The translations under genes and the position numbers were made by a program. DNA of 23,336 nt from Euprymna scolopes (lineage: Eukaryota; Mollusca; Cephalopoda; Sepiida; Sepiolidae), in assembly GCA_024364805.1 (NCBI GenBank), contig CM044506.1:106540943-106564278 (forward strand). The letters run 5' to 3'. Positions 9,572-18,720 of the stretch are shown here, in pieces (position 1 is the first letter of the stretch; each line of letters starts with the position of its first letter). The notes below the pieces were generated by a model. That model was not told the DNA's origin and did not search any database. It worked only from the letters and a program-made list of their open reading frames with translations.

Positions 9572-9846
9572 TGACAAAATATATTTGAAAAACAAAAAAA
9601 AATTCTCTTTGAATCTTTTTTAAAACATTTCCTTAAAATTATTTGACCCTCCAAAAATTAATTTTTGCTTCTAACCTTTTCTTGGCAATTATTATTTAAA
9701 AAAAAAAATGAATAATAAAACACCAAATTACAGTAGGTTGTTTTTTTATTTGTTTTTGGTTTTTACATTTTACATTTATTCATTTTGCTATTTTCTTTCA
9801 CGTAGTTTTATGATTTTATCAGCAATGCTTGGCATAATCTGGCTGC

Positions 9847-9854
9847 TGACGTCA
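9847..9854. promoter_or_regulatory. CRE-like palindrome TGACGTCA, right arm
   Basis: Second perfect copy, in the inverted arm; see 9206-9213. Confidence 0.5.
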
Positions 9855-10085
9855 TGTTCCGGCCAAAGCCAAGTGAACGTCGAGATATGTCTGGTTCAGA
9901 ATATGCCCCAGTACGAGATAACTCTAAATAATTCAAACTTACAAGATTTTTATTTTTGTTTTTTAAATAATACTGCATAGTTTAAGAAAGGAAGTTTATT
10001 CAATATAATTAAAACTTTTGTGACATATTATTAAAAACACAATATTTTATTAAAATAATATGAAAAATATAAAAAGAACAGTTTT

Positions 10086-10310
10086 GGAAAGATAACATTA
10101 TTAAAAATATTTAAATAGAGATGAAAATCAGCCTTGTAATGCCTATGAATTCACATTTTATTTATAAAAATAAAACTCTTGATCAATTTATATGATTTTT
10201 GGACTACAACATTTTTTTCCATCACAAATACATACATCATAGAGATTTTTCTTTATTTTTGTTTTTTAATTAGGTTAAATTCTGGACAAGCACTGAAGCT
10301 TTTGTAACAA
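10086..10310 (+). repeat. B-family right arm with inner flank
   Basis: It aligns with 7941-8188 along its length, including GATAACATTATT, CTTGTAATGCC, TTGATCAATTTA, TACATACATCA and ATTCTGGACAAG. Together with 8859-9030 it encloses the C element. Confidence 0.78.
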
Positions 10311-10599
10311 AACTATATTTTTGTGTAATGAATACATACATGTAAAACTTAAGCTTATTTGTAACATGATGATGTATGCTAAAACTATAAAATAACATCA
10401 AATAAGATTCCAAATAATTTATTCTAAAAAATTATTTATTAGTTTACTATTTAGTTCATGCTACACATGTTTGACTTTTGGCTTTTTAAAAAATCTTCAG
10501 CTTGTATACTTTTGATAGTTTTCGTTTTTGCTGCTTCATCATTTTCTTTTTCATCTTTTTAGCTAGTTGTTAAAATGTTATTTTAGTTGATTTTGTGGA

Positions 10600-12060
10600 C
10601 ATATCTTGATCCTCAAGTTCATCTCATTGCTGATTTAACCTAAAGCTTTTAAGAACATGCCAACTTGCTAAAGAATGTTGAGCCATTATCATCTGGTTGC
10701 ACGGATTCACATGACTCTGTTGCCCTTCAGTTCTATTGTTTATCATACTCAGAAGGTTACAGGTCAGACGGACTGCAGTTTATTTCATCACAAATCTACT
10801 TGACCTTTCGACTAGGTCACTTCAAAGATTGGGTTACTCAAAACTGAGAATAAACATTTTCGTTGTTCAGAAACCGACAAGAATGACAAACAGGAACAAC
10901 TGACATAAACGACAAAAACAGGATCACACAACGCATGAACAGGTCATCACAAGAATTGGCAGTACATCAATGGGACATATGCAGAACACAGAAGATGACA
11001 GGTGAAGAAGCCATTTTGCCTGCTAATATTGTGTGAATGTTGTCAGTGATTGGTTGGTGAAACAATTCATCTGCACAGTCAGGACACAGATTAGTTGTCG
11101 ACTGTCCCAACCATTTGGTCTCGGATTCTTGTCAGCCTCAATTATTTGTGAAAGTTATCATCTCTCTTCCACCGCAGATGTAGCACACAAGACGGTAGTA
11201 CTTTTCTCGATGAGGATGGCTTTTACAACGAGAGGCAACGATACTGTGCATATCAGTTCCATCATGCATAGGTATTTGTGTCAGCTTCTGCAAAAAAAAT
11301 TCCATTAAAATTTTTGCCTCTTCGACACCCAATCCCCACCCCGACTCTGCTAATTCTATTCTTTAATAATGTTGGATGCTTGATGAAGGTTTCCATACAA
11401 TTTGCTCATTTGCCAGATGATCCCTCCAAATGATATTTAAAGACATTTTCCCTTATGCGAGTGTAGGCACCATCCAATCTTATTCAAAGTTTTGGAGAAA
11501 TTGTTTTCCATGCTAAGTAGCCATACATTTACAACAGATGTAACAGTTTCTTCAAAAGGATTTTATTTTCAAGTTTTCTGGATGTCTGAATTTCAACACC
11601 AGATAATTTGCCTTCAGCATGTCACTTACATTTGAAATTTCATCCCTGCTCCCCCAACTGTACCATCATGCAGAAGTTGAAATGTAATGCTAACAAGCAT
11701 CTTGCTGCACAACTCCCCACTTAGGATAAATCTGGTACCTAATCACAATAGCCCCTAATGTTTCTGTGGCATTATGCCTTGTTTGCGGTGAATAAAAATA
11801 AAAATTAAAAAAGCAGAAAGAATGATTTTACTCTGTAAAACATTCACAGCAAACACTCGTCTAGCTACAACCAGTATGAGCAATTTCCCTTACTTTCTGT
11901 CTGTGTCTAAAACTAAATGACAATTCCATGAGCAGAGCCTTTTCTCAAAACTGCTTGTATGTGGAACACAATACCGCAGAGCTGCTTCCCAGTTGACTAT
12001 AACATGGTTGTTTTCACACACAGCATAAATAACTTCTTGATTAGCCATCCTGTTAAATTA
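10600..12060. other. Unrecognised stretch, less AT-rich than surroundings
   Basis: No microsatellites and a visibly higher GC content than the flanking intron. Open frames of 60 to 91 codons occur on both strands (for example minus 11332-11138 and plus 11033-11308), overlapping each other. On the minus strand near 12050-11910 a frame reads MANQEVIYAVCENNHVIVNW then EAALRYCVPHTSSF, followed downstream by stops. I do not recognise a family. It could be a decayed coding element or host retrocopy. Confidence 0.3.
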
Positions 12061-12764
12061 ATTTCCACCATCCCTAATCATCACAGTGTTGTTTCACCTG
12101 ACACTCATTAACACATATTCTTAAGTGGCTTCCGGGCCTTGATAAATGGTGACTCTATAGTATAATGAAAAAGAAAAAAAATAGAAGGCAACTCAAGACC
12201 CAATCAATATGTGTGTTCTATGCAGCTGAGAGTTGTGTACCATTTGAAGGATACTTTAGAATTCTTTAAAAGAAAACAAGAAGATTCAAACTTACAAGTA
12301 TTTATTGTATTGATAAAGCTTGAATTGAGCAATAAACCCTAAAATGGACTCTAATTCCTACATAGTTGTTACAGAGAAAAACAGTGAATCAACTTTTGAA
12401 AATATTAAGCATGCAAAAAAAAAAGACTTTCCTGAATGAAGAACACTCCACAGCAAACAATGTCAACATTTCTATATTTATAAGCAATTCTCATCTAAAT
12501 GTAAATTAATTTTCAAGCAAAAATTATTTCAGTTTAAAAAAAAAAAAGGCTACAATGTCTACAGTTAGAATAAAGCTAAAAGCTAAGCCATTGAGTAACT
12601 GAATGATGTATTAATGTTTTAATCTAATGAAGAAATGATAACAGCAACAATGCTTGACATAATTAAAAGACAGACAAGCTGAAAAGGATAATCTTTTTAG
12701 TTGTTGTTGCTTGTCAGAATTTAAAAATAAAGAAAAAGGGTAAACCTGTGAAATGTAAAAACCA

Positions 12765-12812
12765 AGAGAGGGAGGAAGAGGAAAAGGAAGAGGAAAAGGA
12801 AGAGGAGGATTG
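12765..12812 (+). repeat. Purine-rich AGGAAG repeat
   Basis: Imperfect tandem copies of GGAAGAGGAAAA. This simple repeat explains the Phe/Pro-rich minus-strand open frame over it. Confidence 0.85.
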
Positions 12813-13580
12813 TTTTGTATCACACAGCAATGTCGAAACGTGTATGTAAAAAAAAAAGGGCAGAAGGAAGAAAAATGAAACATGCAAAGGAGAAAGATCT
12901 TAGTCAATTGTGTAGCTTTTTAACTAGCACGATTAAAGAGACAATCCCTAAAATGTCAATATGAAAAACTGAAGGGCTGTAATTGAAGGTCACAACTGAG
13001 AGCATTCAAAATCCTGCTCTATGACTACCTCTGACATGGAAAAAAAAATAGACTCAAATGAAAATGTTAAGGATGGTCAGAGTTATTGTACAAACAATAT
13101 AATTACGTTGCATTTTCATCAAAACATTCAATTGTGTCAACTGGAACCCTGTAACAACCAAGAAAAGTGATTGAGAGTTTATGACTATTTAGTACTAGAA
13201 TGTCTCCTTTAAGAGAGTGAGGGTGGGGTTAGGGTTACAGTAACAGCAGGTGAAAGGATACAGAAATAACAAGAAAATGTTTCTAGATGAAAAGATGAAT
13301 GTATTGTTCATCAATCTAAGAAATGATGAAACGAATGATGACGAAACACCAGGAGGAAAATAATATGAAAATAAATTATCTTTTATTTAAGAATCAATTC
13401 TTTTTTAAGGATGAAAAAATTTTGAATTGATTTTCTACAAATCAATCAAAATATATGAAAAAAAAATGTTATAATCATACAAATTTGTTGTAAGACAATT
13501 TTATCCGGGATTATATATTCACAACAGTGTGTAGACGCATGATAAAAACAAATTAAATTACATTTTTTGAGATGGAGGTT

Positions 13581-13983
13581 GATAATTCATATTATTTGGA
13601 TTTTTCGGACTACTGTTCTAATCTTGCTATTTTCACAATGTTTCGGTCAATGTAACCTCCAACCTTTTTCAGGTGTATCTTGTCAAACTTGTAAATATTT
13701 CTGTCAAACTCTGGAATCTGCACAGAATTTCAAATGGAACACTTTATTTAATCCACAGAGGTAGCATGCTCTCATTCTATTAACCATGACCGAGTAGAAG
13801 TCCTAACTGATTCACAATTATATCTTGTCTGCACTGAAGATTGAACCTTCAACCTCAAGAAGAGTATCACTTACAACTGAATTTTACCAAATCCGTTATG
13901 CCATTGATCCTTGCAGATCATTGTAAAATAATACTCAAGATGTAAAAAGTAGTCTAAATAATCCAAATAATATGAATAATTAT
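13581..13983 (-). mobile_element. Composite R1 element: tRNA-headed SINE with opposing tail arms
   Basis: The left arm (13581-13640) reads TAATTCATATTATTTGG, CGGACTACTGTTCTAATCTT and CACAATGTTTCGGTCAATG. The middle is a minus-oriented SINE with box B at 13847-13837 (GGTTCAATCTT) and box A at 13903-13893 (TGGCATAACGG). The right arm (13919-13983) reads CAAGATGTAAAAAGTAGTC and AATAATCCAAATAATATG, the inverted copy of the left tip. The outer tips match over more than 40 bases. This copy shows head, body and both tails most clearly. Confidence 0.82.
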
Positions 13984-14305
13984 CTATGTTTAAAAAAGTG
14001 AAATTGGAAACGACATACAAATGTAAGTTCAAGCAAAACTGAAGAGATGAGGGCAAGGAATCACTTCATAGTGTCCGTTCCTTTTAATGTTTGGCTCCTT
14101 CAATCTCTGATAAAAAAACATTGGTCAGGTTCAAGATGTTGATATAATCATTGACAACACTGTCAAAACTGTTATGAACCTGCTATTTCGATTATCTCAG
14201 TTGCACAAGATGATGCTTTCAAGATGATAACTTATTTTTGATCAAAGTAAGGCTGGATGGATGATATAAAACTCATTAACATGTTTCAATTTGCAGTAGA
14301 TAAAA

Positions 14306-14720
14306 TGGTTCTTATCCCGAGTTCAAGCCAATTAAAAAAAACAAAAATACAGAAAAATGTTTGAGGTACATACCCGTCACTGAATGAAAATGTCATAATG
14401 TAAAAAATCACATAAATTGATCAAGTAGTTATTTTTTAAAATAAGAAAATCAAATTTTATGGAGGAAGCAAGCCATTGTGTTTTGATCTGCTGACTACTA
14501 AATTTGATCTACCGAGGTTTTAAAATTAGCCTTGTAATGTCTACAGTATAGTATGAATTGCTAAAACTCCTAAAAAAAAAGAAAGATTTTCTACATAAAA
14601 AAATACTTGATCAATTTACATGATTTTTGGAATATGACATTTTCATTCTTTAATGGGTACATACATCATAAAGATTTTCTGTATTTTTTAAAAAATTAGA
14701 TGGAATTCTGAAGTTGCACT
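14306..14720. mobile_element. Compact B-family foldback element, about 415 bp
   Basis: The left arm (14306-14465, minus) and right arm (14590-14720, plus) are inverted copies: TACTTGATCAATTTA, TGTGATTTTT, ATGACATTTTCATTC, GGGTACATAC and CTGTATTTTT are shared in order. The centre of about 120 bp is unique apart from CTTGTAATG, shared with the other B copies. There is no coding capacity, so it is a non-autonomous inverted-repeat element. Confidence 0.8.
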
Positions 14721-15692
14721 GAAAAAATATATAAACAGCAATTTAATGGAAATAAATATTTCATAAGAAAAAAGTATATTAAAAATAAAATGGATTATGA
14801 AACATCAAGATGAACAAAACTAATAGTTAAAAAACAAATTTTACAACAAATTGAATTGGAAATATTGAAACCATAAAAATCATGTTCTGAAATAAAAGTA
14901 TAATTTGAATTCAGCTTGTAAGCGATAAGATTTTGATAAGTCTTTTTTATTTAATACAGGAAAAATGTACACTGTAAAAAAAAATATTATTATATAAGAT
15001 ACTTACAACGATTATATGTTTAATATTATTAAAGGTAGGCTTTGTACTGAGTTCTCTATCGATAGTCTGCAGAAGGTGGAAGTTGTAGTTTCATTTGTTA
15101 TGTTGGCAATATAATCTGTGGATATTTGAACTAAGATTGATCTAGTGTGTACATGTTGCAAGAGGGAAGTTTCATGCGTTTCTTTCCATCTTAACCTGTC
15201 GTCTACCTTCACTTATTACTCGGGTGTTGAATTTGCAGCAACTATGTCCATAATGCCATGTTATATGCTGCACTCCGACTAGATCAGTCTTTTTGAGTAT
15301 GCATAGGAATGACATGGCTATGGTTTGGTAGATTTGTCTCGTGTGCCATGAAGACATAGTTCTGACTCCTACATATTGAGGCTGAGGATGGCCAGACTGG
15401 ACTCAACTCTGTGTTGCAACTGCCTATGATAATTTGAACATGTTAAATGAAGCTCTAGTAGGATAAACAGATGTACACACATCTGATGTGGAAGAGACAC
15501 GTTAGATGAAGACAAAGGATTATTGGGATATTTGATTACATAAACCCCCAACTTCTAAGTACAATAATTTAATGAATATAGATAAATTAAAAATAAATAT
15601 TTAAGTAATTATATTTTCAACATTTTCTATGTACAACACTCTTAAGAACAAAGGAAACGCCTATTTTATGATATGAGGCTTTCTCAAGAATA

Positions 15693-16233
15693 CAAGGGGT
15701 GTTCAATAAGTAATGCCCTTAACCCACTTCCAATTGTATGATGAAGCTGAAAGTTTGCATGTGCAATAATTTATATTTCTATGGGTTATGTGGCAAATTA
15801 CAGCTCTGAACTAATTGTGATTTCTGATTTACAGGTGCTTGAACTGAATCAGGTGTGAAATGGAGCCTGTTGAGTGCTGCATAGTGATCTGGTTTTTGTA
15901 TTTGAAAGGACGCACACAACAGAAGACTTTTGATGAAATAAAAGAAACACAGTAATGATACCTCATCATATGACCTTGTAAAATGCTAACATCATAAATT
16001 AAAAAATGGCTACAAATCTGTGGAAACAGCTCCCAAAACTGGTTGTCCATCTTCTGCCATTGATGACACATCGGTCAGTCAAATTGAGGCTGCCATTTTG
16101 GAAGATCGATGCGTGACAAAACGAGGGGAGAACTGCATAACTTTAGGTGGTTCATATGTAGAGAAAAACTAAGTTTTGTTGCTCTACTGCTATAAGAAGT
16201 GGGTCAGTAGTAATACTGATTGAATATCCCTAA
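15693..16233 (+). mobile_element. Internally deleted mariner transposon, 541 bp
   Basis: The ends are CAAGGGGTGTTCAATAAGTA and, inverted at 16233, TTAGGGATATTCAATCAGTA; similarity continues through ACCCACTTC. TA dinucleotides flank both sides (15691-15692 and 16234-16235). Inside is the start of a mariner transposase and its last residues, so the middle of about 750 bp or more was lost. This is a plain Tc1/mariner-superfamily DNA transposon remnant, inactive. Confidence 0.9.
15860..16172 (+). pseudogene. Mariner transposase pseudogene, ends only
   Basis: From ATG 15860 it reads MEPVECCIVIWFLYLKGRT then QQKTFDEIKET, the N-terminal helix-turn-helix start typical of mariner. A one-base frameshift and stop follow. 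The reading then resumes as TSSYDLVKC, a stop, and SVETAPKTGCPSSAIDDTSV, SQIEAAILEDRCVT. At about 16120 it jumps to ENCITLGGSYVEKN and a stop at 16170-16172, which is the usual mariner C-terminus (CIALQGDYVEK). The second frame continues unbroken across the deletion junction. The DD34D catalytic core is wholly absent. An intact protein would be about 345 residues. Confidence 0.88.
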
Positions 16234-17429
16234 TATGTCTCTGCCTTGATTCCATTCCATAAATTATATGAGAATTTTCAAATGTAAATTAAACTACTCT
16301 TTTGATACTTTGTGAAAGGATGAAAAACATGTCTAACCTCGTGCCATTTATCAATGACCCTTGAATCTCATTATTCAGTGGTTGCAAGTTCACAAATGTC
16401 ACGTTGACCAATTCAAAGTTTATGTCTGCGATATTTCCAACTTCAACTTTTAAAGGATGAAACAATGAAAAATTGAATTTCTATTTTAATTTAAAAAATC
16501 ATCCTCTCTGGCTTTTTTGAAGGCTGCGGTTTGAATGCCGATCTACTCATATGCTGCATACTTATATAACAATTTAAAAAGACTTTAATAACCTTAATAC
16601 AGCAATTTCATGAAAGATAGTGCAGAAATATGACAGAGCAAAGAAAATCAATGTTTAAATAAATATCTAATAGAAAATATTATTTAAAAAAACAAACAAA
16701 CAGGTTTTGACATCAGTATTTTTCTTGAATATTAAAGTAGTAAAAATTTGTGGTCTAAAAACGTTGCACATTTCTTTGGTCACGTTAAAGAGGATTGTTT
16801 TAAAAAGATAAGACGTTATTATGATGTAATAAAAATAAAGTTTTAGCATATTGGAAATAAAAACATTAAAAAATAATTAACGACTTAAAATCAAAAAAGG
16901 ATAAAAGAAGTGTAATAGTTATTCCTTAAGAAGAAGGAATGGAAAAATGAAAATATGATTGATTTTGTAGAGTTTTTTTTTTAATGGAGGAAAGAACATG
17001 AAAACATGTCAAGAACGCTTTTAAAATGAAAAAATATTGTCATTTTTGAAAATGGATTCATTTGTTAAAATTCCTTACATATTTGTTATTAGTTAAAAAT
17101 TATTTTTACTATTGAAAATTTTTCTTATCAATTTCATATCACACATTAATGGCATTTTTTTAACTTAAAAAGTAGCATTCTTTATTTTTATGATGTCATA
17201 TGATGATGTCTTTAAAATCTTTTTCAAAATGATTTCTCCATTAACCTAATTGTACTGTTTTTACATTACAACCATTTCTAATAAAATTTGCAGGTTTAGT
17301 AAATTGTATATAAAACCCTATTTTAAATTCAAAGAAAACCTCAGCAGTAGTGTTGCTCTTTTCACATTGTCTAACTGTAATAATCAAAAGATAAGAATGA
17401 CACAAAGAAGAAGTAGACTTGACACTTAC

Positions 17430-17491
17430 CAGGAGTGGGTGGCGTGGAGACTCTGGAGAAGTTATCAATGTTTGAAGGAGAATTAACTTTG
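17430..17491 (-). CDS. CACNB: Calcium channel beta subunit exon, first HOOK linker exon (62 nt)
   Basis: This small exon lies 782 bp downstream of the SH3 exon in transcript direction. The acceptor is a pyrimidine tract (TTCTTTTTCTTCTTCAG) and the donor is GTAAGTG. Joined to the GG left by the previous exon it reads GKVNSPSNIDNFSRV then STPPTPG, with no stop, and leaves one base. It forms the start of the HOOK, the flexible linker between the SH3 and guanylate kinase-like domains. In vertebrate beta subunits this is the main site of alternative splicing and a region that tunes channel inactivation. The residues are low in hydrophobics and rich in Ser, Thr and Pro; STPPTP offers two adjacent Thr-Pro sites for proline-directed kinases. 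The call rests on exact phase compatibility on both sides and good splice sites, not on sequence conservation, because the HOOK is variable. Confidence 0.87.
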
Positions 17492-18273
17492 CTGAAGAAG
17501 AAAAAGAAATACTCATAAGAAATACTAGAATCTACTAAGCAATATCTTTTAAACAATTTCTGAATAATAATACAAAAAAGAAATATAATTTATATTTAGT
17601 TATTTACATTACAAATTTTTATTTGTATTATTGGGATTCTTCAAACACTGTTCTCATCTTGTGTGTTATTTGCACAATGTTTTAGCTGATGTAACCTCCG
17701 ACCTTCTTTAGGTGTATCTTGTTGGGAATTGGGAATTACTTAAGACTTCTACACCGATGGAACAAGTGCGTGCTACCCTCATGAATTAGATAAAGAGTTC
17801 TGTTCAAAATTCCATGCAGATTTCTGAGTTTAACAGAAAGGTTTCTGAGTTTGATAGATAAACCTAAAGAAGGTCGAAGGTTAAATTGACCAAAATGTTG
17901 TACAAATAACAACAACAATGAGAAGAGTAATCTGAACAATCCAGACAATACAAATATGAATAATTAGTAAAAAAATTTATATAGCATATTTAGAAGCACA
18001 AATTGAAATAATGTTGATAAGTTTTAATTATATTCGTTTAAAATAATGTTGATCCTAAAAGAACTACATGCAGCAGAAGTGAAGAGAAATATGAATGATT
18101 CTCATGTCCAAAACGAGTATTTGAATAAAAATAATTTCAGATCTAAATATTTGTGCATATTTTATGCTTTTCTTAGATTAAATTCAACGTTGATAGCTAA
18201 TATTTTTGTAAAAAGAAAAACATGTTGTGAATGCTAAATTGTTAAAAAATAACAAAAATTATTCAAAACTTAC
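17492..18273 (-). other. CACNB: Short intron (782 bp) between SH3 exon and first HOOK exon
   Basis: The donor is GTAAGT at 18273-18268 and the acceptor ends in CTTCAG. It is almost half occupied by the inverted-arm element at 17610-17966. The remainder (about 17970-18270) is AT-rich with no recognisable content. Confidence 0.87.
17610..17966. mobile_element. Composite R1 element with about 105-bp inverted arms, no head
   Basis: The left arm (17610-17721) and right arm (17860-17966) are inverted copies: ACTGTTCTCATCTTG, TTATTTGCACAATGTTTTAG, TGATGTAACCTCCGACCTTC and TTTAGGT all recur. Between them lies only a piece of SINE body (GACTTCTACACCGATGG, GTGCGTGCTACCCTCATGAA, AAAGAGTTCTGTTC). It fills almost half of the shortest intron in the window. 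Confidence 0.8.
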
Positions 18274-18407
18274 CCATAAAACTTGGCTCCCTTACCAGAA
18301 CTTGTCAGCTGAAGTTTCAGGTTTTCCAATTTTGCAGGACTAGGGATAAAGCCAACATCACAGCCTTCTTTAACAGCTCGGCCAATCCACCAATCATTAC
18401 TGAATTT
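18274..18407 (-). CDS. CACNB: Calcium channel beta subunit exon, SH3 core (internal exon)
   Basis: This is an internal exon of the cytosolic beta subunit, which binds the pore-forming alpha-1 subunit of high-voltage-activated calcium channels and controls trafficking and gating. The minus strand reads, in phase 0, [16 protein letters not shown], then [18 protein letters not shown], and ends KGAKFYG. This is the typical CACNB SH3 stretch: vertebrate members have NDWWIGR, VKEGC and GFIPSP at the same places. The two adjacent tryptophans and the FIPSP turn are SH3 hallmarks. The acceptor is a T-rich tract followed by TTTGTAG; the donor is GTAAGT. The exon is 134 nt long and ends with two bases (GG) of a split codon. 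The preceding exon, with the first SH3 strands, is not in the window and should lie beyond 23336. The symbol marks the family; no vertebrate paralogue (B1 to B4) can be assigned. Confidence 0.96.
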
Positions 18408-18486
18408 CTACAAATGAAATAATTTTTTTTTAATATTGTATTTTGCCTTGATTTTACAAAAAAGTATTCAATATTAAAAAAAATAA

Positions 18487-18720
18487 AAATAATGTATCCT
18501 GTATCTCTACAAAGCCATCATTCGCCCATATATGGAATATTGTTGTCAAACTTGGTCTGCTGCATCTACCACTAGTCTCTCATTCTCAGACAGGGACTGA
18601 TACTGCACAAAATAATCCTGAATAATCAAACAGGATAGAAATACAGAGGAGGGAAAGCATTGATCAGACCTCTGCCGAATAAGTGTGAATGGGACTGGGA
18701 CCTTAGGAAAGCTTATTTCT
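18487..18720 (+). mobile_element. LINE reverse transcriptase C-terminal fragment (CR1/Jockey-like)
   Basis: The plus strand reads YLYKAIIRPYMEYCCQTW then SAASTTSL, the well-known block after the catalytic core of this LINE class (LYKAxIRPxMEYC..W). Shifts and stops follow. It is oriented against the host gene. The part upstream of the block is missing. Confidence 0.75.

Larger units (their letters stand above)
9147..9913. mobile_element. Inverted-arm element (family C) with TGACGTCA in each arm
   Basis: Arms 9147-9236 and 9821-9913 are inverted copies at roughly 80% identity: GAACCNGACNTATCTC, GTTCACT.GGCTTT, GAACATGACGTCA, AGCCAGATTATGCC and AGC follow in order. Each arm contains the perfect palindrome TGACGTCA (9206-9213 and 9847-9854). 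The interior has a 28-base A run, T runs and no coding sequence. It lies between two outward-facing B arms. No transposase and no clear target duplication were found. Confidence 0.78.
7372..17429 (-). other. CACNB: Intron of about 10.06 kb between the two HOOK exons
   Basis: The intron runs from GTAAG (17429-17425) to TTTTTAG (7378-7372). Identified contents: a CA/TG hairpin 7494-7537, B-family arms 7941-8188, 8859-9030 and 10086-10310, an inner inverted pair 9147-9236 and 9821-9913, composite element 13581-13983, B foldback 14306-14720, and deleted mariner 15693-16233. Stretches 8200-8855, 12060-13570, 14740-15690 and 16240-17429 hold AT-rich sequence in which I recognise nothing. 10600-12060 is less AT-rich and is discussed separately. 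Confidence 0.85.

Noticed and set aside
10497-10560. Minus-strand Lys/Glu-rich stretch (KDEKENDEAAKTKTIKSI) considered as an alternative HOOK exon
   Set aside because: No acceptor and donor at suitable phase were found, and the tract is next to simple A-rich sequence.
12611-12907. 98-codon minus-strand open frame rich in Phe, Pro and Ser
   Set aside because: It is mainly explained by the complement of a purine-rich AGGAAG repeat and low-complexity sequence; no splice phase fits the host gene.
15012-15551. Three overlapping minus-strand frames, considered as a LINE or a host exon
   Set aside because: No recognisable motif, frames interrupted, and no matching splice sites with the host gene phase.
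16240-17429. Possible second mariner or LINE in the AT-rich stretch
   Set aside because: Only AT-rich sequence and short runs; no inverted ends and no coding similarity seen.
17736-17948. 70-codon minus-strand open frame
   Set aside because: It lies inside the inverted-arm repeat and its arms, so it is a chance frame in a repeat.
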